Source: Chloroflexota bacterium
GTDB taxonomy: Bacteria > Chloroflexota > Dormibacteria > CF-121
Length of the DNA: 34,334 nt
Direction: 5' to 3'
Assembly (NCBI GenBank): GCA_005882525.1
Contig: VBGO01000029.1
Coordinates: 1-34,334, forward strand
Shown here: one piece after another, positions 1-8,138 of the stretch
Layout of the letters: each line of letters starts with the position of its first letter
How positions within the stretch are numbered: the stretch's first letter is position 1
Notes under the pieces: model-generated
The model's input: the letters and a program-made list of their open reading frames with translations, nothing else
Told to the model about the DNA's origin: nothing
The model's database searches: none
Made by a program: the position numbers and the translations under genes

Positions 1-2
1 TC

Positions 3-683
3 AGTGCCGCGTTCGCCTTGACCCTGTTCGTTCAGTACCGTGCCAAGCCGAGGTCGTACTTGCTGGCCTGGTCGCTGGCGCTGGCCATCTACGCCATCGC
101 GGCCGGCACCGAAGTGATCGGCGCGGCGGCCGGCTGGGATCCGCTGCTCTATCGCGCCTACTACTACTTTGGCGGCATCCTGGTCGTCGGCGTGCTGGCG
201 CTTGGCACCATCTACCTGCTGGCGCCTCGATTCGGGCGGACTGCGCTCCTGGTGCTGGTGGTGCTGGCGGGCATCGGCCTGGCCGGTACGGTGGGCGCCA
301 GCCTGCAGGTGGGCCTGCTGCAGACCCGCGAGGTGCCCTCCGTCGATACCATCCGCCTGGAACACGGCACCTTCAATGCCCTGGCCATCCTGATGGCCGC
401 GCTCCTGAACAGCGTCGGCAGCGTGATCCTGATCGGGGGCGCGCTCTGGTCGGCCTACGGGGCCTGGCGCAAGGGTGGCGCCCAGTCGCGGCTGCTGGCC
501 AACATCCTGATCGCGGTGGGCGCCTTCATCGTGGCCGGCGCCTCCACCCTCACCCGCCTGTTCCACGTCTACGAGCTCTTCTACGTCGGCCAGGCGATCG
601 GTGTGTTGGTGATCTTCGGTGGCTTCTTGGCGGCGCAGCGCTCGCCCCGACGCGCCAACCTCAACCCCGCACCCAGCCGCTGA
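3..683 (+). CDS. Polytopic membrane protein, 5'-truncated by the window edge
   Basis: Open frame runs to the window edge (SAAFALTLFVQYRAKPRSYLLAWSLALAIYAIAAGTEVIG...); several hydrophobic segments; stop at 683. No family recognised. Confidence 0.6.
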   Translation, partial: SAAFALTLFVQYRAKPRSYLLAWSLALAIYAIAAGTEVIGAAAGWDPLLYRAYYYFGGILVVGVLALGTIYLLAPRFGRTALLVLVVLAGIGLAGTVGASLQVGLLQTREVPSVDTIRLEHGTFNALAILMAALLNSVGSVILIGGALWSAYGAWRKGGAQSRLLANILIAVGAFIVAGASTLTRLFHVYELFYVGQAIGVLVIFGGFLAAQRSPRRANLNPAPSR

Positions 684-863
684 GGGCGGTCACGGGCGAA
701 CCGAGGTTCGCAGGGACTAGCATTACCTAGCCGTTGAAGACGGCACAACCCATGACACACGCGGGTATTCATTGCACCTGGTGGGCATCGACCGACGGGC
801 AGCCTCCACCAGCAGCCGGCGACGGCCATGCGCCCGATCCGGATGCTCGAACAAGGAGGCAAC

Positions 864-2180
864 ATGAAACTCGTCAGGGAAATTCCCGACAGCGATAGCC
901 AGGAGGAGTGGTTGGCGCGCGAGCGCGCGCACCTCTCCCAGGTCCTCTACCGCTACACGCCGCTCGTCATCGATCGCGCCCAGGGCTCCTACCTCTACAC
1001 CGTCGAGGGACGCCGCTACCTCGATTTCGCCTCGGGCATCGCGGTCACCAACCTGGGGCACGGTCATCCCGTCGTGATCGAGGCGGCGAAGGCGCAGCTC
1101 GACAAGGTGGTCCACACCTCGGTGGTCGCGCATCATCAACCGGCGATCCAGCTCGCCGAGCGGATCGCGGCGCTGGCGCCCGGCAAGCTCGAGAAGGTGT
1201 TCTTCGCGAACAGCGGCGCCGAGGCCGTCGAGGGCGCCATCAAGCTGGCCCGCTACACTACCGGGCGCTCGGCGTTGATCGCCTTCCAGGGCGCCTTCCA
1301 CGGCCGCACCTATGGGGCATTGTCACTGACCGCGTCGAAGAGCTATTACCGGGAGCGCTACGAACCGTTCTTGCCGGGCGTGTACCACGTGCCCTACCCC
1401 TACCCGTACCGCAACCCAACCGGGCCCGGCGACGAGGCGACGCTCGAGTATGTCTTCAATTTCATCGACGAGATGCTGGACACGCGGGTGCCGCCGAAGA
1501 ACGTGGCCGCGTTCATCGTCGAGCCGGTGCTGGGCGAGGGGGGCTACGTCGTTCCTCCGTCGGGCTTCATGCCGCGGCTGCGCAAACTGTGCGATGAGCA
1601 CGGCATTCTGTTGATCGCCGATGAAGTTCAGTCCGGTTACGGACGGACCGGCAAGATGTTTGCCTGCGAGCACAGCGGGGTCGTGCCCGACATCATGACG
1701 CTGGCCAAGTCGATCGCCTCCGGGCTGCCGCTGAGCGCCGTGGTGGCCACCTCGAAGCTGATGGACCAGTGGGAGCCGGCCGCGCATGGGTCGACCTTTG
1801 GCGGAAACCCGGTTTCCTGCGCCGCCGGCATCGCGACGCTCGATGTCTTCAAGGCTGATGGCATCATTCAAAATTCGGCGAGCAAGGGCGCGGAGCTGAC
1901 CCGGCGCCTGCGTGATCTGCAGCAGCGGATGCCGGCCATCGGCGAGGTGCGCGGCCTCGGCCTGATGATCGGTGTCGAGCTGGTCAAGAAGGATGGCACC
2001 CCCGACAAGGAGCTGCAGAAGCAGATCCGGAAAGTCTGTCTCGATTCCGGGATGGTGGTGCTGAGCTGCGGCGCGCATGACAACGTGTTGCGGCTGGTGC
2101 CGCCGCTCAACCTTTCGCAAGCCGAGCTCGACGAGGGATGGGAGATCTTGAATGGCGCGTTTCAGGAGGTGGCGGCATGA
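864..2180 (+). CDS. gabT: Class III PLP-dependent aminotransferase, 4-aminobutyrate aminotransferase-like
   Basis: Motifs: LDFASGIAVTNLGHGHP, FFANSGAEAVEGAIKLAR, AFHGRTYGALSLT, LIADEVQSGYGRTGKMFACEH, LAKSIASGLPLSAVV, GSTFGGNPVSCAA. SD AAGGAGG just upstream of ATG 864 (the ORF track starts at 828). Confidence 0.9.
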   Translation: MKLVREIPDSDSQEEWLARERAHLSQVLYRYTPLVIDRAQGSYLYTVEGRRYLDFASGIAVTNLGHGHPVVIEAAKAQLDKVVHTSVVAHHQPAIQLAERIAALAPGKLEKVFFANSGAEAVEGAIKLARYTTGRSALIAFQGAFHGRTYGALSLTASKSYYRERYEPFLPGVYHVPYPYPYRNPTGPGDEATLEYVFNFIDEMLDTRVPPKNVAAFIVEPVLGEGGYVVPPSGFMPRLRKLCDEHGILLIADEVQSGYGRTGKMFACEHSGVVPDIMTLAKSIASGLPLSAVVATSKLMDQWEPAAHGSTFGGNPVSCAAGIATLDVFKADGIIQNSASKGAELTRRLRDLQQRMPAIGEVRGLGLMIGVELVKKDGTPDKELQKQIRKVCLDSGMVVLSCGAHDNVLRLVPPLNLSQAELDEGWEILNGAFQEVAA

Positions 2181-3694
2181 GTCAGACGATGACGAGCCAA
2201 CGTGGGTCGATGACCGAGGCTAAGAGTTACAAGAACTACATCGGCGGGCGGTGGGTCGAGTCCAAAAGCGGGCATACCTTTACTTCGACCAACCCGGCGC
2301 ATAAAGATCAGGTGCTCGGCGTGATGCAGGCGTCAAACGCGGACGACGTGAATGCCGCCATCGAGGCGGCGGTCAAGGCCTTCCCGGGCTGGCGGCATAC
2401 GCCGGCGCCGGCCCGCGGCGAGATCGTCCTCAAGGCCGCCCTGATCATCGAGGCGCGCAAGGAGGAGCTGGCCAGGCTGATGACCCAGGAGATGGGCAAG
2501 GTCCTCAAAGAGGCGCGCGGCGACGTGCAGGAAGCGATCGACATGGGCAAGTACGCGGCCGGCCTGGGTCGTCATCCGCACGGCGAGACGGTGCCCTCCG
2601 AGCTAAAGAACAAGTGGTGCATGACGGTCCGCGTCCCCCTTGGGGTGGTGGCCTGCATCACGCCCTGGAACTTCCCGATGGCGATCCCCTCGTGGAAGAT
2701 CTTCCCGGCGGTGATGGCGGGCAACACGGTGGTCTTCAAGCCGGCCTCCGACACCCCGATCATCGCCACCAAATTGGTGGAAATCCTCGAGGAGGCAGGA
2801 TTGCCGGGCGGTGTCCTCAACCTCGTGACCGGCAGCGGCAAGGACGTCGGTGACGTGCTGGTCAACGACCCGCGGGTGCAGGGCATCTCGTTCACCGGCT
2901 CGACCGACGCGGGGCGGCACATCGCCGAAATCGCCGGCCGCAATCTGAAACGGCTGGGCCTCGAGCTGGGCGGCAAGAACGCGATCGTCGTCCTCGACGA
3001 TGCCGACCTGCCGCTGGCGGTCGACGGCGCGCTCTGGGCGGCCTTCGGGACTTCGGGTCAGCGCTGTACGGCCGCGTCGCGCCTGATCGTCGACAAGAAG
3101 GTCGCCAAGGATTTCATCGACCTGCTCCAGGAGCGGGCCGCCAAGATGAAGGTAGGCGACGGCCTGCAGCCCGACACCGACATGGGCCCGGTGATCAACG
3201 AAGCCGCGCTCAAGAAGGTCCACGAATACACCGAGATCGGGAAGAAAGAGCACGCCCGCCTGGTGCACGGCGGCGACTTCGCCGGGAGCGAGGGCTGGTT
3301 CTACCGGCCGACGATCTTCGCCGACGGGCAGAAGGACATGCGCATGGCGCAGGAGGAGATCTTCGGACCCTCGACGCTGGTGCTGCCGGTGAGCAACCTC
3401 GAGGAAGCGCTCGAGGTGGCCAACTCCACCCAGTACGGGCTCTCGATGTCGATCTACACCAACGACCTGCGCAAGGCGTTCCATGCGATGGAGGAGATGC
3501 AGTCCGGCATCGTCTACGTCAACGCGCCCACCATCGGGGCCGAGATCCAGCTGCCCTTCGGCGGCGTGAAGAACACCGGCAACGGCCATCGGGAGGCGGG
3601 TACCGTTGCGCTCGACGAGTTCACCGAGTGGAAGACGATCTACGTCGACTACAGCGGCCGGCTGCAGCGGGCGCAGATCGATACCGGGGAGTAA
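2177..3694 (+). CDS. NAD(P)-dependent aldehyde dehydrogenase (succinate-semialdehyde-like)
   Basis: ITPWNFPMAIPSWKIFPAVMAGNTVVFKPAS, GSTDAGRHIAE, LELGGKNAIVVLDDADL, GTSGQRCTAASR, EEIFGPSTLVLPV, LPFGGVKNTGNGHREAG. ATG 2177 overlaps the upstream TGA (ATGA). Confidence 0.9.
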   Translation: MSQTMTSQRGSMTEAKSYKNYIGGRWVESKSGHTFTSTNPAHKDQVLGVMQASNADDVNAAIEAAVKAFPGWRHTPAPARGEIVLKAALIIEARKEELARLMTQEMGKVLKEARGDVQEAIDMGKYAAGLGRHPHGETVPSELKNKWCMTVRVPLGVVACITPWNFPMAIPSWKIFPAVMAGNTVVFKPASDTPIIATKLVEILEEAGLPGGVLNLVTGSGKDVGDVLVNDPRVQGISFTGSTDAGRHIAEIAGRNLKRLGLELGGKNAIVVLDDADLPLAVDGALWAAFGTSGQRCTAASRLIVDKKVAKDFIDLLQERAAKMKVGDGLQPDTDMGPVINEAALKKVHEYTEIGKKEHARLVHGGDFAGSEGWFYRPTIFADGQKDMRMAQEEIFGPSTLVLPVSNLEEALEVANSTQYGLSMSIYTNDLRKAFHAMEEMQSGIVYVNAPTIGAEIQLPFGGVKNTGNGHREAGTVALDEFTEWKTIYVDYSGRLQRAQIDTGE

Positions 3695-4523
3695 GGTCGC
3701 CGCGCTCATCTCGCAGAACGTCCAGTTCATCGACGTCGGGCAGCGGAGGGTCCGGTACCTCGACCAGGGATCGGGCCACCCGCTGCTCCTGTGTCACGGC
3801 TTCATCGGCTCGCTGGAGAACTTCCATAGCTGGGGTCCCGCCTTCAGCGGCCACCGGCGCGTCCTGATCCCGGACCTCCCGGGCTGCGGCGAGACGCCGG
3901 CCGGGGAGCCGCCCTTCACAGTGGCCAGCCACGCCGAATTCCTTCGGGCGTTTGCCGAGCGGCTGGGCCTGGGCGAGCACGACGTCGGCGGCATCTGCCT
4001 GGGCGCCACCGTTGCCCTGGAGTACGCCTCCCGCGTCCGCGAGCAGATCAGCCGCCTCGTGCTGCACACCCCGATCTACTCGCCGCAGACGCTCCGGGTC
4101 GCCTTCAAGCGCCAGGTTCACGCCTTCACCAGCGGCCCGGTTTTCTGGTGTGTCGACCGGTTGCGCCGGAACCGGCTGGTGTCGGATCTCTACAAGCGCT
4201 TCCTGGTTGAAGGCCCTGGGGTTGATCCGTACGATGCGCAGGTGAATTTCGAGAACCAGCACCGCGCGGATGGTCGGGCGGCGCGGCAATGGCTGCGCGA
4301 CGGCATCACCCGGGACTATCGCGAGTTCCTCAAGGGCTGGCGCAAACCGGCGCTTGTCGTGGTGGCGGCGGACGATCGAACCGTCGACGTGGACGCCATC
4401 CGCAACCTGAAGGCGTTGATGCCACAGGCCGAGATTCGGGTCATCGAGTCCGCCGGTCACGGCTGGACGCCCACCCTGATCGCGGCGCAGGTGGAGGCGA
4501 TCACGGGATTCCTGGGGCGATGA
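3693..4523 (+). CDS. Alpha/beta hydrolase
   Basis: VRYLDQGSGHPLLLCHGFIGSLENFHSWGPAF, nucleophile-elbow-like GGICLGATVALEYASR, VVVAADDRTVD, SAGHGWTP. No ATG/GTG/TTG lies between TTG 3606 and the conserved core, so the start is uncertain; 3693 marks the in-frame codon at the junction. Confidence 0.75.
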   Translation, partial: KVAALISQNVQFIDVGQRRVRYLDQGSGHPLLLCHGFIGSLENFHSWGPAFSGHRRVLIPDLPGCGETPAGEPPFTVASHAEFLRAFAERLGLGEHDVGGICLGATVALEYASRVREQISRLVLHTPIYSPQTLRVAFKRQVHAFTSGPVFWCVDRLRRNRLVSDLYKRFLVEGPGVDPYDAQVNFENQHRADGRAARQWLRDGITRDYREFLKGWRKPALVVVAADDRTVDVDAIRNLKALMPQAEIRVIESAGHGWTPTLIAAQVEAITGFLGR

Positions 4524-5431
4524 GCGAGCACGACTTCAATACGGCGGGCCTCAAGCCCTGGGCCGGGCTCAAGGCACCGGCGGCGGGCGAGCGGCCGGAC
4601 GCCCGCATCCTGGGCGTCCCGATGGAGCGCGGTTCACTCTACCGCCCAGGACAGGCAAAGGCCCCCGCCCACCTGCGAAAGGTCTCGGCGATCTTCGCCC
4701 CGGTCACCGAACGCGCCGAGCGGTTCGACAGCGTCACCGTCCAGGACGATGGCGACCTGACCCTGGTCGACGGCGACATGGGCGCAAACGTCGACGCGGT
4801 GGCCGACGAGATCGCCAGGACGCCGGCGGGCACGTTGCCGATCGTCCTGGGTGGCGATCACACGACCGTCAGTCCGACCCTGATCGCGCAGCAGCGACGA
4901 CTCAACGGCCGGCTCAGCATCCTCTATATCGATGCTCACCCGGACCTGAACGACGTCTCACGCCACACCCGCTGGTCGAACGGCTGCGCACTCCGCCGAG
5001 GCCTGGAGATGGGCGAGATCGACCCGAAAAAGGTCACGCTGCTCGGCTGCCGCGACTATGACTGGGAGGAGGTCGAGTACATTCGCAAGACCGGCATCAC
5101 GCTGATCCCGGCGGCGACCGCGCACGGCTGGACCGGGAACCAGCTGGCCGACGAGATCGGCTCGCGCATCGGGTCCGACGCCCTGCACATCTCGCTCGAC
5201 ATCGATTCCCTCGACCCGAGCTACGCGCCGGGGACGGGGGTCCCCGCCGCCGGCGGCCTGACCTCGCGGCAGCTCCTGGATTTCCTGCGCCAGCTGCGGG
5301 GTGTTCGGCTTGCCGGACTCGACGTCGACGAAGTCGCCCCGCCCTTGGATTACGGCCACATCACCAGCCTGGCGGCGCTGAAGTTCATCTTCGAGTTCCT
5401 CGGGATGGTGAAGCTCGGAAAGACGGGCTGA
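4520..5431 (+). CDS. Ureohydrolase (arginase/agmatinase/guanidinobutyrase family)
   Basis: LGGDHTTVSPT, LYIDAHPDLND, ISLDIDSLDPSYAPGTGVPAAGGLTSRQLLDFL carry the family metal-ligand motifs. ATG 4520 overlaps the upstream TGA (ATGA). Confidence 0.85.
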   Translation: MSEHDFNTAGLKPWAGLKAPAAGERPDARILGVPMERGSLYRPGQAKAPAHLRKVSAIFAPVTERAERFDSVTVQDDGDLTLVDGDMGANVDAVADEIARTPAGTLPIVLGGDHTTVSPTLIAQQRRLNGRLSILYIDAHPDLNDVSRHTRWSNGCALRRGLEMGEIDPKKVTLLGCRDYDWEEVEYIRKTGITLIPAATAHGWTGNQLADEIGSRIGSDALHISLDIDSLDPSYAPGTGVPAAGGLTSRQLLDFLRQLRGVRLAGLDVDEVAPPLDYGHITSLAALKFIFEFLGMVKLGKTG

Positions 5432-6557
5432 CGTCGTCATCGTCGGCGCCGGGGTGATGGGCTGCAGCCTCGCGTTTTACCTGTCACGAGCCGGCCGGTC
5501 GGTGACGGTCATCGACCGCGGCCGGATCGGCCAGGGCGCCACCGCGGCCTGCGCGGGCGGCATTCGTGCCCAGTTCTCGACCGAAATCAACATCCGGCTC
5601 GGAATCGAAGCCAAACGCCTCCTGGCACAGTTCGCGCAGGTTACTGGACAAACCGCGGACTTCCGTCCGGTCGGCTATCTCTTTCTTCTGACGACCGACG
5701 AGGAGCGCTCACGTTTCCACGACGCGCTCCAGGTACAGCGCCGGTGTGGCCTCGATGACGTCGTCGAGCTCGAGCCCGCCGAGGCGGGTGCCATGGTGGC
5801 GGGACTCCGCATGGACGACCTCAGCGGGGCGACCTTCTGTCCCAGTGATGGTCTGGCGGGGCCGAACGAAGTGACCTACGGATTCGCCAACGCGGCCCGG
5901 CGGCAGGGCGCCGTGATCTTGGAGAACGCCCCGGTCGAGGCGTTCCTGACGTCGGGAGGGAGCGTAAGCGGCGTTCGTACGTCCGCGGGCGAGATCGAGT
6001 GCCCGCAGACCGTCATCTGCGCCGGGCCGTGGTCAGCATCGGTAGGCGCGTTGCTCGGCCTGCAGCTACCGATCGTTCCCTCGCCGCGGCAGGTCTTCGT
6101 CAGCGAGCCCTTCGCCGGAATCCGTCGGCAAAGCCCGATGACGATCGACTTTCATACGTCCTTCTATTTCCATCCCGAAGGCGAGGGCGTGCTGTTCGGC
6201 ATGAGTGACCCGGCGACGCCGCCCGGCGATGACACCCGGGTGGACTGGTCGTTCCTCGACCGGATTACGTCGGTCGCCGAGCGGCGCTGGCCTCCGCTGC
6301 TCGATGCGCGCGTCAAGACCGCCTGGGCCGGGCTGTACGAGAACACCCCGGATTTTCAGCCGCTGATCGGGCCACTTCAGCCGGGACTCTGGATTGCGGC
6401 CGGGTTCTCCGGCCACGGCTTCATGATGGCGCCGGTGCTGGGCCGGTGGCTGGCGGTCTGGATGCTTGACGGTGCGCCGCCGGGTGATCTGGGCGCGTTC
6501 GCGCCATCGCGCTTTGCGGCCGGCGCCGCCGTCGAGCCCGAGCGGAACGTGGTGTAA
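5430..6557 (+). CDS. FAD-dependent oxidoreductase (DadA / sarcosine oxidase beta-like)
   Basis: In-frame DVVIVGAGVMGCSLAFYLSRAGRSVTVIDRG gives a Rossmann GxGxxG; C-terminal GLWIAAGFSGHGFMMAPVLGRWLA. The ORF-track start (5454) falls inside the glycine motif; the frame is open only back to TGA 5409-5411 and holds no canonical start before 5454. Confidence 0.8.
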   Translation, partial: DVVIVGAGVMGCSLAFYLSRAGRSVTVIDRGRIGQGATAACAGGIRAQFSTEINIRLGIEAKRLLAQFAQVTGQTADFRPVGYLFLLTTDEERSRFHDALQVQRRCGLDDVVELEPAEAGAMVAGLRMDDLSGATFCPSDGLAGPNEVTYGFANAARRQGAVILENAPVEAFLTSGGSVSGVRTSAGEIECPQTVICAGPWSASVGALLGLQLPIVPSPRQVFVSEPFAGIRRQSPMTIDFHTSFYFHPEGEGVLFGMSDPATPPGDDTRVDWSFLDRITSVAERRWPPLLDARVKTAWAGLYENTPDFQPLIGPLQPGLWIAAGFSGHGFMMAPVLGRWLAVWMLDGAPPGDLGAFAPSRFAAGAAVEPERNVV

Positions 6558-7432
6558 TGAGGCTCGCTTTGCGGCGTGGCGTCCTCCTCCTCGTCATCGG
6601 CGGCGCCTTGAGTGCCTGCACCGCGCCGGCGGTTTCGCTCCCGCTCTCGGAGCCGGCGGCGGCGGTGGTCGACGGGCACACCATCTCGATGAAGGCCTAC
6701 CAGGCCCGACTGGAGGTGAGCCGTCACCGCGATCCGTTTTCGGGGATCAAGGAGGCGATCCCCAGCCCGACCCCCGCGCAGCGGCTCGAGTCCTTCACCA
6801 TCGAGCAATTGGTGCGCGAGGAGATCGTCCGCCAGGAGGCGGAGAAGCGCCGCGTCGGTATCAGCGACCACGCCGTGCAGTCGCGCATCGACGCGCTCAA
6901 GGCGAAGGCGGGCCCGACGTCGTTCAACGCGGCCCTCAATCGCAACGGCTTCACGAGCGACAGCTTCCGTGCCTACCAGCGGGCCCTGTTGACCGAAGTC
7001 GCCCTCCTGCAGACGATGGCCAAGGACCGCGCCGGCTCGGCGGCGAAGGAGCTCAATGCCGGCGATGCATTTGCGACGGTGGCGGCCCGCTGGAGCGATG
7101 ACGGCGGCACTTCGGCCCGCGGTGGTGATGCCGGGTGGCTGCGGCCGGCCGAGATCCCGGAGCCGGCGCTGGCGACCGCCGTGCAATCGCTGGCGGCGGG
7201 AGGTGTGACCGGCATCATCCCGACCAACCGGGGCTACGTCATTGCCACCGTGCTCGAGCGTCGCAGCGACCAGCTGCACCTCGCCACCATCCTGGTCCTG
7301 GCGCCGGCGGTCGATCTCTTCAGTCCGCAGGGCACGCCGCCCTGGTTCACCAAGTTCATCGATGACCGGGCAGCCACCCTGCGCCAGGCGGGCCGGATCG
7401 AGCTCAAGGTCGGAAACCGTGGCAACGGGTGA
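6557..7432 (+). CDS. SurA/PrsA-like peptidyl-prolyl isomerase lipoprotein
   Basis: Signal peptide with lipobox (VIGGALSAC); SurA_N-like AVVDGHTISMKAYQARLE; PPIC-like FATVAARWSDDGGTSARGGDAGWLRPAEIPEPALATAVQSLAAGGVTGIIPTNRGYVIATVLER. TAATG overlap with the previous gene. Confidence 0.8.
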   Translation: MRLALRRGVLLLVIGGALSACTAPAVSLPLSEPAAAVVDGHTISMKAYQARLEVSRHRDPFSGIKEAIPSPTPAQRLESFTIEQLVREEIVRQEAEKRRVGISDHAVQSRIDALKAKAGPTSFNAALNRNGFTSDSFRAYQRALLTEVALLQTMAKDRAGSAAKELNAGDAFATVAARWSDDGGTSARGGDAGWLRPAEIPEPALATAVQSLAAGGVTGIIPTNRGYVIATVLERRSDQLHLATILVLAPAVDLFSPQGTPPWFTKFIDDRAATLRQAGRIELKVGNRGNG

Positions 7433-8009
7433 GGCTGAACACTGGCGGGTTTTCATCGCCGTTGCATTGCCGCAAGCAGTACAAGACGAGCTCCGAAAAC
7501 CGCTCGAGGATCTCCAGGCGATGTCGACCTGGGTCCGTGCGAACGCGGCCGATCGCATTCATCTCACGCTTCACTTTCTCGGAAACGTCGATGCCGCCCG
7601 GAAAGACGCGCTGGTCGAAACCATCCACCCGGTGGTCGCGGCCTATCGCGGGTTCGCGCTGACGGTCGAGGGGGTCGGTGCTTTTCCCGACCGCAAGCGT
7701 CCGAAGGTCCTCTGGGCTGGCATCAAGGGTAGTGGCTTAGCCGAGCTGATCCGGCTGCAGCCCGAGATCGGCAGCGCACTGCTCCGAGTTGGCGTCGAGG
7801 TCGAGCCGCGATTTACGCCGCATCTAACGCTCGGTCGGGTGCGCAGCCCGTTGCGGCGAGAGGGAAGTCGGGCGTTCGACGACTGGTACCGACGCTGGCA
7901 ATCGGCGACGTTCGGTGAGTTCATGGTCGACAGCGTCCAGCTGATGCGCAGTCAGCTCGGCACCGGCCCGCCTCGATATACCACGCTGGCGACCTTCCCC
8001 TTACAATAG
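7419..8009 (+). CDS. thpR: RNA 2',3'-cyclic phosphodiesterase (2H family)
   Basis: WRVFIAVALPQAVQDEL, HLTLHFLGNVD and FTPHLTLGRVRSP: the two HxTx motifs of 2H phosphoesterases. GTG 7419 overlaps the upstream gene. Confidence 0.9.
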   Translation: MATGEAEHWRVFIAVALPQAVQDELRKPLEDLQAMSTWVRANAADRIHLTLHFLGNVDAARKDALVETIHPVVAAYRGFALTVEGVGAFPDRKRPKVLWAGIKGSGLAELIRLQPEIGSALLRVGVEVEPRFTPHLTLGRVRSPLRREGSRAFDDWYRRWQSATFGEFMVDSVQLMRSQLGTGPPRYTTLATFPLQ

Positions 8010-8023
8010 GGCCTCTCCGCGAT

Positions 8024-8097
8024 GCGCCCATAGCTCAGCCTGGATAGAGCACCGGGCTACGGACCCGGGTGCGGGGGTTCAAATCCTCCTGGGCGCA
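8024..8097 (+). tRNA. tRNA-Arg (anticodon ACG, 8059-8061)
   Basis: GCGCCCATAGCTCAGCCTGGATAGAGCACCGGGCTACGGACCCGGGTGCGGGGGTTCAAATCCTCCTGGGCGCA folds as a cloverleaf; anticodon loop CTACGGA; CCA not encoded. Confidence 0.95.
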
Positions 8098-8138
8098 TTT
8101 TTTCTCGCGGCGGCGGACCGCGCTTATGATTCGTCGCG

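Noticed and set aside
696-744. Two small hairpins (GCGAAC-CGAG-GTTCGC and GCCGT-TGAAG-ACGGC) before gabT
   Set aside because: Could be part of a terminator for the upstream gene, but there is no U-tract and such short stems are common at this GC content.
2603-3730. 375-aa minus-strand ORF antisense to the aldehyde dehydrogenase
   Set aside because: Mirror frame of a clear ALDH; biased composition, no motifs.
6377-7558. 393-aa minus-strand ORF spanning three + strand genes
   Set aside because: Crosses FAD oxidoreductase, PPIase and thpR boundaries; Arg-rich translation without motifs.
8098-8103. T-run immediately after tRNA-Arg as a terminator
   Set aside because: Six Ts with no dedicated upstream hairpin apart from the tRNA itself; insufficient evidence for a separate terminator call.
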